DNA of 64,000 nucleotides from Clostridium sp. D33t1_170424_F3. Its GTDB lineage: Bacteria; Bacillota; Clostridia; Oscillospirales; Acutalibacteraceae. The stretch lies in assembly GCF_015667585.1 (NCBI RefSeq), contig NZ_JADPEG010000016.1, positions 17,901-81,900 on the forward strand, given 5' to 3'. The notes under the pieces were generated by a model. The model was not told the origin of the DNA and did not search any database. It worked only from the letters and a program-made list of their open reading frames with translations. Positions 33,781 to 43,500 of this stretch are shown in pieces. Position numbers and translations under genes: made by a program. Within the stretch, counting starts at the first letter, position 1, and each line of letters starts with the position of its first letter.

Positions 33781-34743
33781 ATGAATGCGTATCCAATGAA
33801 GCTCCGCCCGGTCTATAAAGACAATCTCTGGGGCGGAGAGCGTTTGAAAAAAGACTACAATAAGCAGACCGATATGACGCCTTTGGCGGAGAGCTGGGAG
33901 CTCAGCTGCCACAGGGACGGAAGCTCTGTGATTGCAAACGGCCCATGTGCCGGCATGACGCTGTCCGCGTACCTGGAGCAGAACCCAGAAGCGGCCGGGA
34001 CGCGCGGCGTGGACTTTCCTTCGTTTCCCATCCTGTTTAAACTGATCGATGCGAAAGACGACCTGTCTGTGCAGGTCCACCCGGACGACGCGTATGCGAT
34101 GCGCGTGGAAGGGGAATACGGCAAGACGGAAATGTGGATCGTACTGGAATGCGAACCCGGCGCAAAGCTGGTCTATGGCTTCCGGCAGGAGATGGACCGG
34201 GAGACGTTCCGCAGGCGGATCGCGGAGCAGACGTTGATGGAGGCGGTCAACGAGGTCCCGGTTCACAAAGGGGACGTTTTCTTCATTCCGGCGGGGACGC
34301 TGCATGCAATTGGAAAGGGCATCGTCATTGCGGAAATCCAGCAGAATTCCAATACCACTTACCGCGTGTACGATTATGGCCGCGTGGATGCAAACGGCAG
34401 TCTGCGGGAATTGCACATTGAAAAAGCGCTCGACGTGACCGATCTGGAGGCATATCGTGCGGAACAGAAGGCATATCCCATGCGCAAAGAAACAGGCGGA
34501 ACGGTGACGCTGCTGGCGGACTGTCCTTATTTCAAAACCAGGCAAATCACATTGGACGGATGTATGGACCGCACCGTGGACGGAGGCTCATTTGAAGGGC
34601 TGTTTTGCGCGGAGGGCGCGGCGGTTCTTCGGACGGAAACAGAAGCATGGGAGCTCCAAAAGGGCGACACGATGTTTTTGCCGGCCGGGCTGGGCGCATA
34701 CGCCTTGGAGGGGTGCGCCGTTTGTATCTCCATGGGCGTGTGA
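33781..34743 (+). CDS. manA: Mannose-6-phosphate isomerase, class I
   Basis: 320 residues, cytoplasmic zinc enzyme that converts mannose 6-phosphate to fructose 6-phosphate. The cupin zinc ligands are visible in SVQVHPDD (Gln and His), KTEMWIVLE (Glu) and PAGTLHAIG (His). The start of the protein (LRPVYKDNLWGGERLKKDYN) and the motifs GDVFFIPAGTLHAIGKG and SNTTYRVYDYGR match the short bacterial class I enzymes, and the length is normal. It sits between a ROK regulator and a ROK kinase in one operon; kinase plus isomerase would route free mannose into glycolysis, which matches the two alpha-mannosidases nearby. Confidence 0.94.
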   Translation: MNAYPMKLRPVYKDNLWGGERLKKDYNKQTDMTPLAESWELSCHRDGSSVIANGPCAGMTLSAYLEQNPEAAGTRGVDFPSFPILFKLIDAKDDLSVQVHPDDAYAMRVEGEYGKTEMWIVLECEPGAKLVYGFRQEMDRETFRRRIAEQTLMEAVNEVPVHKGDVFFIPAGTLHAIGKGIVIAEIQQNSNTTYRVYDYGRVDANGSLRELHIEKALDVTDLEAYRAEQKAYPMRKETGGTVTLLADCPYFKTRQITLDGCMDRTVDGGSFEGLFCAEGAAVLRTETEAWELQKGDTMFLPAGLGAYALEGCAVCISMGV

Positions 34744-34778
34744 CGTCCGATATCAGAAAAACTTGGAGGAGTAATCAT

Positions 34779-35744
34779 ATGAAGTATTATGCGGGAATCG
34801 ACCTGGGAGGCACCAACATCGTCGCAGGCATCGTAGATGAATCGTTTCAAATTGTCGCTTCCGCAAAGCGCAAAACCGCCCTGCCGCGCCCATGCGACAC
34901 GATTATCGAGGATATGGAGGCCACCGTGCGGGAAGCCGCCGGGCAGGCGGGCGTTGCGGTGCAGGAGCTGGACTATGTGGGGCTTGGCTGTCCGGGGATG
35001 ATCGATATTACCACCGGCGTCGTCATTTACTCCAATAACTTGGAGTTTTATCATGAGCCGGTCGGGGAGAAATTGTCCGGGCGGCTGGGAATTCCGGTCC
35101 TGATGGCAAATGATGCGGACGCGGCGGCCTTTGGGGAATTCAAAGCGGGTGCGGGAAAAGGCAGCCAAAACATGATTGCCATCACATTGGGAACGGGTTT
35201 TGGTTCCGGAATTATCATCCATTCCAAGCTGTACACGGGCTTCGCCTACGGCGGCGCGGAGATTGGACACAGTTTGCTTGTAAAGGACGGGGAGCTGTGC
35301 ACCTGCGGGCGGCGCGGCTGTCTGGAGGCCTATGCCTCGGCGACGGGCCTGATCCGCATGACGAAGAACCGCATGGAGGGCTGTAAGGAAAGCCTGATGT
35401 GGAAGCTGGTGGGCGGCAACCTGGAAAAAGTCAGCGGCCGCACGGCGTTCGACGCGATGCGGCAGGGAGACCCGGAGGGGACTGCCGTGGTGAAGAAGTA
35501 CACGGAGTACCTGGCCGAGGGCATTGTCAATATCGTCAACATTTTTCAGCCGGAGATCATCTGTATCGGCGGCGGCCTCTCCAAGGAGGGGGAGAATCTC
35601 CTGGGGCCGATCAACACCTATATCAACCGGTACGCGTTTTCCCGCTTTGCAGATCAGAATACCTCTGTGCGCATTGCGGAGCTGGGAAACGACGCGGGCG
35701 TGATCGGGGCGGCCCTGCTGGGAGAAGCATTCCAGTGCAGATGA
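34779..35744 (+). CDS. ROK-family sugar kinase (glucokinase/mannokinase-like)
   Basis: 321 residues, TTGGAGGAG before the ATG. Intact ROK kinase motifs: phosphate loop YAGIDLGGTNIVAGIVD, catalytic Asp in LMANDADAAAFGEF, second phosphate motif ITLGTGFGSGII, and the zinc site CTCGRRGCLEAY. It phosphorylates a hexose with ATP in the cytoplasm. Many relatives act on glucose, and some on mannose, fructose or N-acetylmannosamine. Because manA is 35 bp upstream in the same operon, mannose is a reasonable guess. It is the last gene; a strong hairpin follows. Confidence 0.92.
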   Translation: MKYYAGIDLGGTNIVAGIVDESFQIVASAKRKTALPRPCDTIIEDMEATVREAAGQAGVAVQELDYVGLGCPGMIDITTGVVIYSNNLEFYHEPVGEKLSGRLGIPVLMANDADAAAFGEFKAGAGKGSQNMIAITLGTGFGSGIIIHSKLYTGFAYGGAEIGHSLLVKDGELCTCGRRGCLEAYASATGLIRMTKNRMEGCKESLMWKLVGGNLEKVSGRTAFDAMRQGDPEGTAVVKKYTEYLAEGIVNIVNIFQPEIICIGGGLSKEGENLLGPINTYINRYAFSRFADQNTSVRIAELGNDAGVIGAALLGEAFQCR

Positions 35745-35766
35745 AAACAGCAGACCGTATAACAAA

Positions 35767-35823
35767 ATAACAAAACCGCCGCCGTGCTTTTAAACAGAAA
35801 AAGCACGGCGGCGGTTTTGTTAT
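35767..35823. terminator. Strong bidirectional terminator
   Basis: Perfect 25-bp arms (35767-35791, 35799-35823) with A-rich loop; TTTT ends on both strands. Ends the ROK-manA-kinase operon and also the converging minus-strand gene. Confidence 0.9.
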
Positions 35824-35857
35824 ACGGGAATAAATAAATTTACCTGGGCGAGCTGTT

Positions 35858-36583
35858 CTATGCAGCGTTCCAGCTGGCATTTGGGCAGTCCACTTCTATC
35901 AATACATAGTTGCCTAATGCGGAAGCGATGGATGTGCTTACAAGAAAGGAATCGGGCGTTAAGCAGAACGCATAGTACGCGCGGTGATCGTCAGACGTCA
36001 GATCATCCAATAAATATTCGTCACTGACATCCTTGACGATGGTCTGCATCTGCTCTTTGCTGATATAGCCGCTTTTGACCGCCTCGTTTGTAACGTTTTC
36101 AGACTGCTTGATTTTCCGCACAAGGTCCATGTTGATATCCATGAAGTCGGAGAGCTTTAATCTTTCCATACGATGCAGGTCGATGGTGGTTGCATAAATA
36201 TCGTCCGAGATACGGCAGGAGCTTCTAACATCCGGACGTCCGGTGTAATAGGTGGAAGTTCCCGTGTAAAGAATACTCAACAGCTCAGGGGTGTGTAAAG
36301 TGACCTGATAGTTCAAGTCCAATTCAAAAATGTCTATCGGACCGATGCTGTCCAAATTCACCTGTGATTTGAGGTCGTCCCGGATCAGCGCATTGATGGC
36401 TTTTTCCTTGACGGGGTCTTTGAGCCCATGAAGCTGCGGATACTTGAGCGTCGCTTCCCCTTGGGAAAAGGTTTCCGTCGTGATCTGGTAGGGCTCCTGC
36501 TGGATAAAATGCTTGCCGGACATGGCCAATCCAAATAGCAGAATAACAGCAATCAAAATGCCGAAAACCTGTTTTTGGTTCAT
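35858..36583 (-). CDS. Membrane-anchored DUF3298/RsiV-like protein
   Basis: 241 residues. One N-terminal membrane anchor (QVFGILIAVILLFGLAMSG) and an external domain with the pattern of DUF4163/DUF3298 proteins such as PdaC and the RsiV tail (TLKYPQLHGLKDPVKEKAIN, then a central YTGRPDVRSS region, then LKLSDFMD and a C-terminal YYAFCLTPDSFLVS). I chose ATG 36583, with GAGGG 8 nt upstream; the frame is open to 36658. No anti-sigma N-terminal zinc-binding part is present, so it is not an RsiV-type regulator in full. Function unknown, extracytoplasmic. Confidence 0.7.
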   Translation of the reverse strand: MNQKQVFGILIAVILLFGLAMSGKHFIQQEPYQITTETFSQGEATLKYPQLHGLKDPVKEKAINALIRDDLKSQVNLDSIGPIDIFELDLNYQVTLHTPELLSILYTGTSTYYTGRPDVRSSCRISDDIYATTIDLHRMERLKLSDFMDINMDLVRKIKQSENVTNEAVKSGYISKEQMQTIVKDVSDEYLLDDLTSDDHRAYYAFCLTPDSFLVSTSIASALGNYVLIEVDCPNASWNAA

Positions 36584-36750
36584 TCCGATTCCCTCATTTG
36601 CGGTAATCTCCTGTCTGGTCATGGTGTGACCATCGGCAGATAGGATCCGTTTTCTCATAAATGGATGATCGACAATTTCAGAATAGCAGATTATCTGTTC
36701 CGCGTCAATAAGGGAAGGTTTTGTCTGCTAATGACAAGGTAGGAATTCTG

Positions 36751-37077
36751 CTAGAGCGTACTTCTCCGCTCTTCTTTGAGCCGGATTTCTTCTTTGATTT
36801 TGTCTTTTATCTCTTTGCACAGTTGCCCGGTGCCGATCCGCTGTCACTCCCGCCCTGCTTTTTCAATCAGTAGGCTGGTCATTGCCTGATGCAGGATGTC
36901 ATTGTAACAGTTTTTAAGAAACAGCACGGGAATCCATTCATGAAATCCGTTGCGCTCGAAGAGTTCCATTATTTCAATATTCCTCCGGAGATACTTCGTA
37001 TCCATCGTCACATAACTTGTGCTGGACTTTTGGGTGATTTGCCAGCCAATTTGCCATCTGTACCAGTTTGTTTTCAT
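36751..37077 (-). pseudogene. Small gene interrupted by an in-frame TGA
   Basis: Starts ATG 37077 (KTNWYRWQIGWQITQKSSTS) and runs 77 codons to TGA at 36846-36844. The same frame then continues for 30 more charged codons (KEIKDKIKEEIRLKEERRS) to TAG at 36751. The helical, lysine- and glutamate-rich continuation looks like real protein, so the TGA may be a nonsense mutation in a ~108-residue gene. Family not recognised. Divergent from the XRE gene and probably under the same operators. AT-rich relative to neighbours. It could instead be a genuine 77-residue protein. Confidence 0.45.
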
Positions 37078-37118
37078 TAATTTCTGTTTGCATATAATTT
37101 TCCCCTTTTTTCTTTAGA

Positions 37119-37185
37119 ATACCACTTGGTATCTGGTTTACTCTTTTACGCTGCTATAATCAATATATAAGATACCAAATAGTAT
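37119..37185. promoter_or_regulatory. Twin palindromic operators in a divergent promoter region
   Basis: ATACCACTTGGTAT (37119-37132) and ATACCAAATAGTAT (37172-37185) are two copies of the dyad ATACCA-nn-TGGTAT, the second with one mismatch. They are 53 bp apart and flank the promoter sequences (TATAAT at 37155-37160) of the XRE gene. Confidence 0.65.
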
Positions 37186-37205
37186 CAAGATTGGAGGAGT
37201 GTACA

Positions 37206-37457
37206 ATGCAAAAGTTTTTACAGGATACATCTATTGGTGGGAATTTACAAAAGATAAGAAAAAGCCGAAATCTTTCACAAAAAGATATGGTAGATCAATT
37301 ACAATTATTAGGACGTGGCATGACGCGGGCGAATTACGCTCATATTGAGCAGGGGATCAGGAATATCTACATAAGTGATTTGATTCTGTTTCGCAAGATA
37401 CTTAATGTGAGTTATGATGAATTCTTCGAGGGGATTGACCCTATTCATGGTGATTAA
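37206..37457 (+). CDS. XRE-family helix-turn-helix regulator
   Basis: 83 residues, GGAGGAG before the ATG. A Cro/CI-type helix-turn-helix fills residues ~10-70 (IGGNLQKIRKSRNLSQKDMV, RANYAHIEQGIRNIYISDLI, LNVSYDEFFEGI). No additional domain. It probably binds the two ATACCA-TGGTAT dyads in its own upstream region and so controls itself and the divergent small gene. AT-rich and isolated between larger sugar genes, it looks like a small accessory insertion. Confidence 0.85.
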   Translation: MQKFLQDTSIGGNLQKIRKSRNLSQKDMVDQLQLLGRGMTRANYAHIEQGIRNIYISDLILFRKILNVSYDEFFEGIDPIHGD

Positions 37458-37522
37458 GTAGAGTATAAGAAATGATGCCAGTTTTGGCTCCTGTTTCATG
37501 TAAGAACTTATAAAAGTAAAGA

Positions 37523-37559
37523 ACCGCCCCCGGATTGGCATTGCCAATCCGGGGGCGGT
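37523..37559. terminator. Bidirectional hairpin terminator
   Basis: 18-bp arms with a tiny loop, GC-rich (CCGCCCCCGG), between the converging XRE and GH38 genes. Confidence 0.8.
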
Positions 37560-37595
37560 CTGTCTGCTTACATTCTATTAAGAGGTTTACAGGAA

Positions 37596-40500
37596 TTACC
37601 CAATGGTTACCGTGCAGTGGTTAACGGCATTCTGACCCGGCAGGGTGGTGTATACGCCCGTGCTTGTGCCCGGCGCACCGACTGCCCATACGCGGTAGTA
37701 GTAATCGTTGCCGATCTTGGCGACATACTGCGTCTTGAGCACGCTGCCATTGCCGACGGTGAAGTTCGGCGCGGCGTCGGTGCCGTTGACGGTCATCTTG
37801 AAGCAGTATGCGGCGCCTCTCTTGAGGGTGAACGGCAGGGTCGTGTCGGAACGGACGCTTGCGCCGGAGACGACGTTCTGCGCGGCGGCGACGACCGGCG
37901 TTGCGACTGCAGTGCCTTCGCCGTTGGTGTTGATCGACGGCTTGGAAGAACTGCTTCCGCTGCTGGAGTTGTGCTTCGGCGTATCCTTTTTCAGGCCGCT
38001 GATGCGTGTTTCGATCATCTCGCTGATGGAGTCGACCTCCTCCTGCGTCGCGGTGCTGCTCTTCATTGCATTCACGCCCAGGTTGTAGGAGGCGCGAAGC
38101 GCGGACACGCTGATGCTGGTGTAGCCGCTGAGGTCCATATTGTCAATTCTCTCGAGCAGCTCGGCCAGGTAATCCTTGTTCGGGATCTTGCGCAGTGCCA
38201 TCATCGCGTTAACAAGCGCGGTTTCCGCCTCGTCCACCTTGGCCTGCGTGGCGTTCTTGGCGTCGTAAACCTTCTTTGCCTCTTCCAAAGCGGCTGTGAA
38301 GGCTTCCTTGCCGGTATCCAGATACTGGTCAAGATTCTCATAGACAGCGTCGGCCTGTTCGATTGTGCTGTTCAGGCTGGTCTTGTCGGCGATCGCCTCC
38401 AGGTTCATCATGGCGTCGTACAGGTCGTCATAGGCCATTTCAACGTCCGCAACCAGCGCGTCGGGATCGTCCGCGACGGTCTGCGCAGCTTCGTACGCTT
38501 CAACAAAGGCAGCCCAGGTTTCCGCTGTGAAGTCTTCCTCGCTCAGGGTGTCGGCGTTGGCCAGCAGGGTTTGCAGGCGGGTGACGTCGCCCTTCTCAAA
38601 GCTCAGGAAGTGGATGGACTTGAGCAGCTTGCTCCATGCGTTGTTGATGGTGTCCTGTGTGGCGGTCTTATCGGCCTCCACATCCTTTGCGTTCTTCAGC
38701 GCGCTGTCAAACGCCTTCTGAACGGACGGGACGGCGGTTGCGTATTCGTCGCCTTCCTTCAGTTCGTCCGCTGTCGCAATGATGTCGCGCAGGGTCATCT
38801 TGTTGACGACTGTGAACAGGAAGGACAGCTCCGTATCTTCGCGGCCCATGGTGTTGGTATACGTGTAGCTGGTGGTATCCGTATCTTCGTCAAAGATTAC
38901 GTCGGTTCCGTTGACGGAAACAGCGGCGAACTCTCTGCCTTCCACTCTCGGCGTAAAGACAAATTCGTAGTCCTCTCCGGACAGGATTTCCGCGTCATAC
39001 TTACCGATCAGGTTGGCGATTGTCGCGTCGCTGCCGGTGATCTCGACCCGCGCCTTGTTGGACGGGAAGGTCATGACCAGGCTGTGCTCGGTGGGCACGT
39101 CGATTTCCGTGGAGATTTCGATCGGATTGCTGTAGATGACCGGACCCTGATCGATGCGGACCGTGGTACGGACGAATTTTCCGGCCATATCCTTTGCGAC
39201 CGTCAGGAACTCCGAGTAAGAGCCGGAGACCGGGATGAAGACGCCGTCCTTGGTGTCGGAAATCAGCCAGCGATAGCGCGCATAGGGACGATACTGTTCT
39301 TCCACTGTGAAGGAAGCCTGCAACTTGTCGCCTGCGACCGGCGTTCTGTCTCCGCTCGTGTTGACAACCTTGACGTCTTCCGGGATGACGTCGGTGATAT
39401 CGGTATCCGGCACGTTGGGGCCGCCGCTGTCCTTGTCGGCAAAATCGGTCAAGTTGCCGTAGCCGAGCACCTCATACAAACGCACGCAGCTGTTGCCGTC
39501 GTAAGGGCTTCCGTCTTTGTTCAATGCCACGCCCTGTGTAATTTCCACCTTGATATAACGGCCGACGACGCTGCCCGCCTCATAGGTATGTTCGGTAACG
39601 CCCAGTCCTTCGTCATTTACGCCGGCGGTAATCAGCTTCCAGTTTTTCTGATCGTCGCTGACGTAGAGGTTGTACTTGCGGGTGTTGTATTCCTTAAAGC
39701 GGTCTCTCTCATCTGCTCCGGGCAGCTTTTCATCAACCGCTGCGGTCGCGTGGCGCAGTGTAATCTTGCTCAGATCGTAAATGCCGTTGAGATCGATTAC
39801 CGCAACGCGCGGATCCTCCAAAGAGACGCCGTCCGCGCACCACTTGGTGAACAGATTGCCGTCCGTGAGCATACTTCCGGCTTCGCCTGCGTTAAACTGC
39901 TTATCCGCAATAGAGGTCTTGCCCTGGAAGACGTTGACGCCGTCGCCGCTGACGATGTAGGTGGTGCTGATCGGCTTGCCTGCCACGCCGTCTGCGGTAA
40001 CCGGGGTCACTTCAAACTTGAGGGTATTCAGCTTCAGTGCGTCTTCCTTATCCATGGTCAGGGTGGATTCCGTCGCGCCGTCGATGGGAGCAAAGGTTTC
40101 TCCGTCGCCACTGTGGTACCACTGGAAGGTGGAATCGCCTTCCACGCCCGTCACACCCGCGTTGATATAGGTGTATCCGCCTTCAAAGACGACCTTGGAA
40201 TCATCTTCCTTTTCCTTGTAAGCCGCGATGGTGGCGTTTTCCGCGGAGGGAAGCGCTTCCTTGTTGGACTTGCCCCATGCCTGGAACTCATAGATACGCG
40301 CACATTTTGCATCGCTGCTGGTCTGGCCCGCGTAATCCGGGATTAACTTAAAGTATCTGGCCTGGATCGGTTCATCCATGACAAATTCTAATATATTTTC
40401 TTTATTGTTCGTCACTTTGACCTGCTCATCCCAGTTTTTTCCATCGTTGCTGGTCAAAATACGGAAGTCGCGCGTGATATAATTCTCATTTTCACGGCCT

Positions 40501-43500
40501 GCGTTAACTAAGCGGAACTTGTCAATTGTCCAGCCATTGTTCTCGCCAAGGTCTACCTGCAGGAATATATTATTGTCACGGTGGCACCATTTGCTTCCTT
40601 CGTCTCCGTCAAAGGCTTTGTAAGGTTCTTCATTGTTAAAGCTGCCTGTTGAAGAAATACGGTCGCTTGAAACATTCAGAAATGCATTGTCCAGTCCGCC
40701 TTTGATGACGTTGGAAACGTCGGAAAGCTCCGTCTGGTTGCCATTCAGGTCAACGCCGATCACTTTGTAAACAAACTCGCCGTTATAGGGCAGTGTATCG
40801 ATAAAGGAACTGTTTTTACCGCCTACTGTACCGGCAAGAGTGCCCTCTTCCACGGTAAAGTCGGAGGAAGTGCCTCTGTAAATGCGGTATGTGGCGATGT
40901 TGTCCGCCTTGTCCCAGGAAACGACGGCCTTGTCGCCCAGCACGCCTTCGCCGGTTTCCATAGCAGCGGCAACGTTTTCAATGGCGGGAAGGGTGATGCT
41001 TTCTTTCCGGACGGCTTCTCTTGCGACGCGCAGGAAATCGCTGTCGGCAAGGGAGATCGCGGTGATCTTGATGCCGCGCGCATCCGGAAGCTCAATGGAA
41101 TCGAGCGCGACGTCCGGATCGACCGGAATTGCATAGACGAACTGGTAATTGTCGCAGGTCATACGGTCCTTGCTGCCGTTGTGGAAGTGGGTGAAGAAGT
41201 GGCCGACCTGATCGTAAACATACGGGCGCAGGTCGCTGTTGGAGAAGCGGTCCCAGCCGGAGAGCTTAGAATCCCAGTCGGCAAAGGAAATTTCCTTGGT
41301 GACAGAGGTTCCGTCCGCCATGTTGACAGTAAAGACGCCGGATTTGTCGCCAGAACCGGCGGCTGCGCCCAGCAGGTAGACATACTTATAGTTGGATTTC
41401 GGCAGGTCGATCTTCTGGCCTCTGGCCTCGACGACGTTCTTATAACCGTCTTCCTTCGGTCCGAGCTGGAAGTCCACACCCTGGAAGGTGACGGAATCGT
41501 CCCAAAGCTCCGCCGGGATCGTGTTGCCCTTGCCGTCGTAACTGCCGTCCTTGCGGTTCTCATTGAAGCTGACCGCATCGATGTTGTAGTAATCGTACAG
41601 GTCGACCGCTTTGGATTTCAATGCGACGGATTCGTCCGCGTACGGTTCGATCTCCAGTGCGATTGTGGTGATCTCGTATTTGTCCATCTGGAAGCTGATC
41701 TGGTTGCCGTTGACGGCGATATCCTTGTTCAGGTTTTCGTCCTCAAATTCAATCATGTTGACTTCCCTGGCGGACTTGACGTTGCTGGGCAGGGTCAGGG
41801 TGACGTCGGTGTTATCCTTGCCCTGGGCTTCATAGACGCGGACGATCAGCTGATCTTTTGCGTCCGGATTTTCTATCGGGGTCTTGATGACCGTCAGATG
41901 GACGTTGTCTGCGGAGGAAGCTGCGAAGGAGTGGCTGGCGCCCAGTTCGCCGCTGTGCTTTTCAGACTGGACGGCCTCCGTTCTGTAGTTGAATTCGGAT
42001 CCCTTCTGATCGGTATTGGCGTCCTGCCAGGTGCCGCTGTGCGGATAAATGGAGTAGGAGAAATCGTGCTCTGTTTTATCGATGTAATAGGCAGCCGGGT
42101 CCCAGCCAGGGCAACGGACTCTTGCACCCATCGGGGAACGGAGCGCAGTCATGCGCATGCGGGTCGCCTCAACATTTCCCTCTTTGTCTTTCAGCTGGAT
42201 GGCGTCCCATCCGTATTTGGAATCGTTCAGAATGCTTGTGCCGTATGCGCCGCTGTCATCTGTAACGTCCGCCCACTTGTGGCCGGAGACTTCAAACTTG
42301 GCGTTGTCGATGCTGTTGTCGCGGGTCGTCGGGCGCTCCAGTGCGCCATAGGCGATTTCGTAGGTGGCGTGGTCGGATTCCGCGGCAAACGGGAAGGAAA
42401 TCTTCATCATGCGCTGGTTTTCGTTCCAGCTGACATGCATTTTGACGTCCACGCGGTCGGTGTCCGGATACAGGGAAATGTCCTGATACATGGTGGAGTC
42501 GGACCAGTCTCTGGCGACCCGTACGACCACCTTGTCGGCGGAATTTTCCACGATTTCGATGGACTGCGGCGCACCGTTCAGGATGGCGACCGGATCGGCG
42601 TTCATCTCTTCCATAATCAGGTCCCAGGCCATATACTGGGTACCGCCGGTATCCTTTAAAATATGAATTTCATTGCCCTGATAGCCGTCTGCAAACACAG
42701 GACGATTCTCATCGTTCTTATTATAAATCTGTGCAATGTTACCGGTATTCTTGTCGATTTCCACCTTCAGCGCGGCATTTTCCAATACGAAGAGGCCGCC
42801 GTCTTCTTTAACGCTGAGGTTGGTTTCCACGGCGCTCTCGCCGGCCTTGACATTGAAGACCTTGAAGCCGACGGGCGGCAGATCCTTTGCCTGGAAGCGG
42901 ATGGTCGCGGTGTTCTTTTCGGTATCTCTGGCGACGACGGTAGAGGGGAGCTCGGTATCGCCGTCATAGACCACCAGGTTTTCCGGAACAGCGCCGTCAA
43001 AGCTGACGATGGTTTCTACCATGTCGTCGCGTGCCCAGGAAAGGGAGTTGAACACCAGGACCGGCGTGCCGTCCATGTTGGTGTCCGCCTTATAGGCGAT
43101 GGCCTGCAGGCCGTTGTTCTGTACATTGTTCAACAGATTCTTTGCCAGTTCCTGGTTATTATAGGTGGCCTCATACTGGGATGGAATAGAGGAGCCGGGG
43201 AGAACGTCGTGGAACTGGTTGATCAGGATTTTGTCCCAGGCCTTGCTGACCTCATCGTTGCCCGCACCCGGCAGAACGCCCAGCCAGTTGCCCAAAGTGC
43301 CGGCTTTCTCTGCCTTTTCTGCCAGAATTTCGTTTTTACGGTTGTATTCCTTGACACGCGCCCAGGAAGTGTAGGTGCCGCGATGGTTTTCAAAATACAT
43401 TTCACCTTTGACCGTGCGGACCTTGTCCAGCGGCTCAGTTTCACGGACGCTGTCAAAATATTCGGTGATGGTGGCCAGCTCCGCGCTGGCGCCGTTGATT

